Assembly: GCA_035507915.1 (NCBI GenBank)
Contig: DATJNS010000417.1
Coordinates: 1 to 7,911 of the forward strand
Length of the DNA: 7,911 nt
From: JACQAI01 sp035507915
GTDB taxonomy: Bacteria; Pseudomonadota; Alphaproteobacteria; Elsterales; Elsteraceae
Direction of reading: 5' to 3'
Position numbers and translations under genes: made by a program. Shown here piece after piece: positions 4,923 to 7,911 of the stretch (the stretch's first letter is position 1; each line of letters starts with the position of its first letter). The notes under the pieces are model-generated. The model saw only the letters and a program-made list of their open reading frames with translations, had not been told where the DNA came from and ran no database searches.

Positions 4923-5963
4923 ATGGAGATCCCGGATAATCCGAACTGGCAGCAGGTCGTGGGCTTCCTGAAGACCCACCTGCGGCCCGACGAGCGCGTC
5001 CTCGCGCCCGATCATTTCCTCAACGAGTTCGCGCAGGTCTACCCGCCGCAGATCCGCCGGCACTGGATCGATTTCGACTTCGACTGGTTCGTCCTGCATG
5101 TCGAGGCGATCCCGCGCATGGATCGTGCGGTCGTGGCCGACATGTTGGCGCACGCGTTTCCCGTGCTCGCCAACCCGATCTTTTTCGTCTTCACGCGCCG
5201 CGAGGATCTGCCCCGCCGATCGCTCCAGGAGCCGGCGCTCCAGCAGCTCCAGATGTACTTGATGGCGAACGGCATGATCGGCGCGGCGCCGACCCAAGCG
5301 GTGCGGCGCGGCGCCGTGATCACGACCTACAGTCGTCCGATCATGCTCGTGGACACCGTCACCGCCGTTCTCGCCACCGGGGCCGACGTGATCGTGGTCG
5401 ACGACGGCTCGGCGCCCGAGCATGCCGCGGTGAACCGGGCGATCGCCGAGCGCCTGGGCGCGGCCTATCTGGGGTTGCCCGCCAATCGTGGGCTGCCGAC
5501 CGCGCTCAATTGCGGCGTCGGCTACTTCCTGGCCGACGAGGCGGTGACCTGGATCTCGACCTTCAACGACGACGTCGCCGTCGACCCGGCGCTCTATCAG
5601 CGGCTCGCGCCGATCGAGGCGAGCGGCACGTTCCCGCTGATGACCGGGTATCTGTCGCCGCACCACAAGGTGCTGGATACCCGCACCGTCGGCGGCGTCG
5701 AGGTGAAGCTGCTGCGCTCGCTGTCCGGCCTGCACATGCACGCCGCGCGCGACTATTGGCGCGCCCTCATGCCGGTGCCGACGCCCTATCTAGGCGCGCC
5801 CAAGCCCGAGGGTGGACGCTTTCCCGGTCAGGGCGCCGACGAAGACTGGTGGGTCGGCAGCTATTCGCCGCGCGCGGTCGCCAAGGCGGGCGGCTTGATC
5901 GCTGCCGTGCCCGGATTGGTCGACCACCGCGGCGCTGCCGCCTCGACCTGGGGCTCGGGATAG
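4923..5963 (+). CDS. Family 2 glycosyltransferase with an uncharacterised N-terminal region
   Basis: 346 residues from ATG 4923. Transfers a sugar from a nucleotide sugar to an unknown acceptor. The GT-A core starts at about 131: AVITTYSRP (131-139), VIVVDDGS (156-163, nucleotide binding), NRGLPTALNCGV (188-199), FNDDVAV (214-220, in place of the usual DXD metal motif) and DEDWW (306-310), where the catalytic-base acidic pair is expected, followed by SPRAVAKAGG. Residues 1-130 form an extra region (FLKTHLRPDERVLAPDHFL at 15-33, then a WIDFDFDWF aromatic/acidic stretch) that I do not recognise. No signal peptide or clear membrane segment. In-frame starts GTG 4893 and ATG 4914 exist but lie within the promoter, so 4923 is preferred. 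Its stop is 1 nt from the stop of the convergent oxidoreductase. No other polysaccharide genes are nearby, so the pathway is unknown. Family confident, start less so. Confidence 0.87.
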   Translation: MEIPDNPNWQQVVGFLKTHLRPDERVLAPDHFLNEFAQVYPPQIRRHWIDFDFDWFVLHVEAIPRMDRAVVADMLAHAFPVLANPIFFVFTRREDLPRRSLQEPALQQLQMYLMANGMIGAAPTQAVRRGAVITTYSRPIMLVDTVTAVLATGADVIVVDDGSAPEHAAVNRAIAERLGAAYLGLPANRGLPTALNCGVGYFLADEAVTWISTFNDDVAVDPALYQRLAPIEASGTFPLMTGYLSPHHKVLDTRTVGGVEVKLLRSLSGLHMHAARDYWRALMPVPTPYLGAPKPEGGRFPGQGADEDWWVGSYSPRAVAKAGGLIAAVPGLVDHRGAAASTWGSG

Positions 5964-5964
5964 G

Positions 5965-6942
5965 TTACGCGGGCTCGACGTCGACCGTCGTGCCGGTCTC
6001 GCAGGCGCGCACGACGGCTTCGAACGCGGCGACGGTGGCGAGCATCTGACCGGCGTCGATCGGATAGGGCGCGCGTCCCTCGACGGCGTCGCAGAACGCC
6101 TCGATCTCCGCCCGCTGCGACTCGACCGGGGCGAACTCGAACCGGCGCGGCGGCGCGTTGCCGAGCCGGACGGTGACCTCGGTCTCGCCGTGCAGCTCCG
6201 CCGAGCCGCGCGTGCCGAACACGTGGACGCGGAAGAATAGCGGCATGGCGCGCACCGTCGCCATCTGGCCGCTGACGCCGTTGGCGAACTCCAGCGTCAC
6301 CGCGAGGCTATCGAGCGGCACCGGCGGCGGCTTGCGCTCGAGGAGCTGGGCGTGCGCGCGGCGTACCGGCCCGAGCAGGCTGACGAAGCCGTCGAGCACG
6401 TGCAGCCCGGCGCCCGTCATGCCGCCGGCCGGCGATTCCTCGGACGACAGGCGCCAGCCGTCGAGCACGGCGTTCGAGTTCTCGTTGCTGTTGTGGCCCT
6501 CGATGTGAAGGATGTCGCCGAGCTCGCCGTGCGCGACGATCTCGCGCAACGTGCGGAACGACGGCCAGAAGCGCCGGTTGTGGCCGACCGCCAGCACGAC
6601 GCCGGCGGCGCGGCAGGCCTCGACCATGCGTCGCGCGTCGCGCATGCGCAGCGCCAGCGGCTTCTCGCAGAACACCGGCTTGCCGGCCTCGGCGCACGCG
6701 ACCACCTGCTCGCGATGCAGCGAGTGCGGCGTCGCCAGCACGACCGCCGCCACCGTCGGGTCGCACAGCACGTCGGCCAGGCTCTCGGTGGGGGTGAAGC
6801 CGTGCTGCGCCGCGTAGTCGCGGATCTTGCCGGCGCTGCGGTCGACGCCGCGCACGAAGCGCAGCCGCTCGCTCTTGCCCTGCACCGCCTCGACGAAGCC
6901 CTTGCCCCAGCGCCCGAGGCCGATGATCGCGGCGTCGATCAT
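5965..6942 (-). CDS. Gfo/Idh/MocA family NAD(P)-dependent oxidoreductase
   Basis: 325 residues, cytoplasmic. Oxidises or reduces a sugar, inositol or related polyol derivative with NAD(P). The N-terminal Rossmann fold has GLGRWG (8-13) and VDRS (33-36) after strand 2. The family signature CEKPLAL (92-98) holds the Lys94 near the nicotinamide, and GAGLHVLDG (177-185) gives the catalytic His181/Asp184 pair. HNRRFWPS (121-128) and the glutamate/asparagine-rich GHNSNENSN (149-157) are typical of the dehydrogenase C-terminal domain. Length is usual for the family. The ATG overlaps the stop of the upstream amidohydrolase (ATGA) and has only a weak GGTGA before it, so translation is probably coupled. 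Last gene of the right operon in this window; it converges on the glycosyltransferase. Family certain, substrate unknown; pairing with a lactonase-like amidohydrolase fits sugar-acid or lactone metabolism. Confidence 0.93.
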   Translation of the reverse strand: MIDAAIIGLGRWGKGFVEAVQGKSERLRFVRGVDRSAGKIRDYAAQHGFTPTESLADVLCDPTVAAVVLATPHSLHREQVVACAEAGKPVFCEKPLALRMRDARRMVEACRAAGVVLAVGHNRRFWPSFRTLREIVAHGELGDILHIEGHNSNENSNAVLDGWRLSSEESPAGGMTGAGLHVLDGFVSLLGPVRRAHAQLLERKPPPVPLDSLAVTLEFANGVSGQMATVRAMPLFFRVHVFGTRGSAELHGETEVTVRLGNAPPRRFEFAPVESQRAEIEAFCDAVEGRAPYPIDAGQMLATVAAFEAVVRACETGTTVDVEPA

Positions 6943-7835
6943 GCGTCACCCAATCGATAGACGCGCTGGGCATTGTCGTGAAAGATCGCGCGGCGCTCGG
7001 CCGCCGTGCAGCCCGCGAGGCATTCGGTCGTCACCGCGATGATCTCCCCATAACGGGTCCACAGGCTCTCGATCGGAAAATTGCTGCCGAACAGGCAGCG
7101 GTCGGCGCCGAACAGCGCGATCGTCTCCTCGATCACGGGGCGCCACAAGGCGACGGAGCAGGCGTGCTCGAAGGTGCCGAGGCCGGACAGCTTGGCGACC
7201 ACGTTGGGGCAGGCGGCGAGCTGCCGCATGCCGTCACGCCACCGTGCCCAGCCGTCCGGACTGCGATCCTCGAGCATGCCGGCATGTTGCAGGATGAAGG
7301 TCACGCCGGCGACGTCGCGCGCGAGCGCGGCGGCGTCCGACATCTGGCCGGCGAATACCTGCAGCTCGAACGAGAGGCCGCGTGTCTCGAGCCGCTTCAG
7401 GCCGGCGCGCCAGGCCGGATCGTTCATCAGGTCGGGTCGCGCCGCGAAGCGGTAGCGCGGCGTCGCGTGCCAATGGAGCTGTTGGCGGATGCCGCGCAGA
7501 TTGGCGTGCGCGCGCTGGCGGTCGAGCGTGTCGGCGAGGCTCGGCGACGCGAGGTCGGCGTAGCCGATGATCGCGTGCGGAAAGCCGGCGCGATCGGCGA
7601 CCGACTGCACCCAGGCGACCTCGTCGACCTCGGCTCGCGGCGCGACATTGACCTGGACGTAGACCGATTTGACCACTCCGGCGGGTTGCGCCGCGGCGAG
7701 ATAGTCCTCGATCGGATAGTCGCGGCGCAGCGCCTGATAGTCGCCGAAGATGCGCGGCACCGGCGGCCCGGCGAGCCACGGCAGATCGGCCAGCCGCCAG
7801 ACGTGATGGTGTGTGTCGATGATCGGTTCGCTCAC
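6939..7835 (-). CDS. Amidohydrolase of the COG3618 (lactonase-like) group
   Basis: 298 residues, GTG start, cytoplasmic TIM-barrel hydrolase. The group includes L-fuconolactone and related sugar-lactone hydrolases. Motifs: DTHHHVW (7-13, HxH = His9/His11), YVQVNV (59-64), GIRQQLHW (115-122), FILQHAG (180-186, His184), KLSGLG (215-220) and CLFGSNFPIESLW (247-259), then FHDNAQRVYRL (285-295). The strand-8 position that is aspartate in most amidohydrolases is Asn252, as in some COG3618 members (from memory), so the catalytic arrangement may be non-standard. The GTG is 3 nt after the stop of the solute-binding gene, with GGAG 6 nt upstream formed by the last codons of that gene; no better start is seen. 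The gene's own stop overlaps the oxidoreductase start. Middle of the right operon. Family confident; lactone substrate inferred from the operon. Confidence 0.9.
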   Translation of the reverse strand: MSEPIIDTHHHVWRLADLPWLAGPPVPRIFGDYQALRRDYPIEDYLAAAQPAGVVKSVYVQVNVAPRAEVDEVAWVQSVADRAGFPHAIIGYADLASPSLADTLDRQRAHANLRGIRQQLHWHATPRYRFAARPDLMNDPAWRAGLKRLETRGLSFELQVFAGQMSDAAALARDVAGVTFILQHAGMLEDRSPDGWARWRDGMRQLAACPNVVAKLSGLGTFEHACSVALWRPVIEETIALFGADRCLFGSNFPIESLWTRYGEIIAVTTECLAGCTAAERRAIFHDNAQRVYRLGDA

Positions 7836-7838
7836 GCC

Positions 7839-7911
7839 TCACTCCGGCTTGAGGCCGGCCTCCTGCGCGTCGCGTGCCCACTTGGCGATCTCGGCCTTGA
7901 TATAGGCGGCG
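7839..7911 (-). CDS. Tripartite tricarboxylate transporter (Bug/TctC) solute-binding protein, C-terminal fragment
   Basis: Only the last 23 codons and the TGA stop lie in the window; the 5' part is beyond the right edge. The peptide reads AAYIKAEIAKWARDAQEAG followed by LKPE. This is the usual ending of Bug/TctC periplasmic binding proteins (aromatic, few residues, E..KW....AG.KPE), which deliver organic acids to TctAB-type transporters or act as sensors. Codon structure continues without a break and the next gene starts 3 nt on, so the two are co-transcribed. That makes uptake the likely first step of this operon. The call rests on a short tail and operon context, so it is less sure than the others. 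Confidence 0.65.
   Translation of the reverse strand, partial: AAYIKAEIAKWARDAQEAGLKPE

Noticed and set aside
4743..5741. 332-codon minus-strand frame opposite the glycosyltransferase
   Set aside because: Typical antisense composition (His, Arg, Asp, Val) with no motif. It runs through the globin promoter region and is opposite a gene with intact GT2 motifs.

Overview
The window is a very GC-rich, gene-dense stretch of bacterial chromosome with ten protein-coding genes, two of them cut by the window edges. The gene families (a Bug/TctC-type solute-binding protein next to amidohydrolases, class III CoA-transferase, hot-dog hydratase, single-domain globin) suggest a metabolically versatile soil or water proteobacterium. 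An alphaproteobacterium is the best guess and a betaproteobacterium is possible. This is inferred from gene content only, as no rRNA or other marker gene is present. I see no tRNA, rRNA, insertion sequence, integrase, CRISPR array or phage gene.

Layout. (1) Minus strand, 2672 down to 1: a three-gene catabolic operon running from a 2-pyrone-4,6-dicarboxylate-hydrolase-like amidohydrolase, through a two-hot-dog hydratase of the mesaconyl-C4-CoA/itaconyl-CoA hydratase type, to a CaiB/BaiF class III CoA-transferase that runs off the left edge. Gene spacing is 10 nt, then a 4-nt ATGA overlap. (2) Plus strand, 2810-4326: two tandem, translationally coupled paralogous lipoproteins with an alpha/beta-hydrolase (dienelactone-hydrolase-like) domain, divergent from operon 1. 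(3) Minus strand, 4746-4336: a single-domain globin with a consensus ribosome binding site and a repeat-rich upstream region. (4) Plus strand, 4923-5963: a family 2 glycosyltransferase with a perfect TATAAT box placed so that its mRNA may be leaderless. (5) Minus strand, 7911 down to 5965: the tail of a Bug/TctC-like solute-binding protein, a COG3618-type amidohydrolase, and a Gfo/Idh/MocA oxidoreductase, spaced 3 nt and then overlapping by ATGA.

How the genes work together. The two minus-strand operons each look like a compact route for an imported organic acid, lactone or sugar derivative. The right one pairs uptake (periplasmic binding protein) with hydrolysis and NAD(P)-dependent oxidation or reduction. 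The left one pairs hydrolysis or lactone opening with CoA transfer and hydration of an enoyl-CoA. Substrates cannot be read from the sequence. The two secreted lipoprotein hydrolases could supply substrate from ester-containing compounds, but nothing except proximity supports that. The globin and the glycosyltransferase look like independent single-gene units.

I did not find a convincing new defence, mobile or RNA-guided system. The points most worth a second look are the unusual CoA-linked operon and its substituted active-site positions, the coupled lipoprotein pair with four shared cysteines, the possible leaderless glycosyltransferase transcript, and the repeats in the globin leader. No gene-free stretch exceeds 300 bases; the longest are 2673-2809 and 4747-4922, described below.
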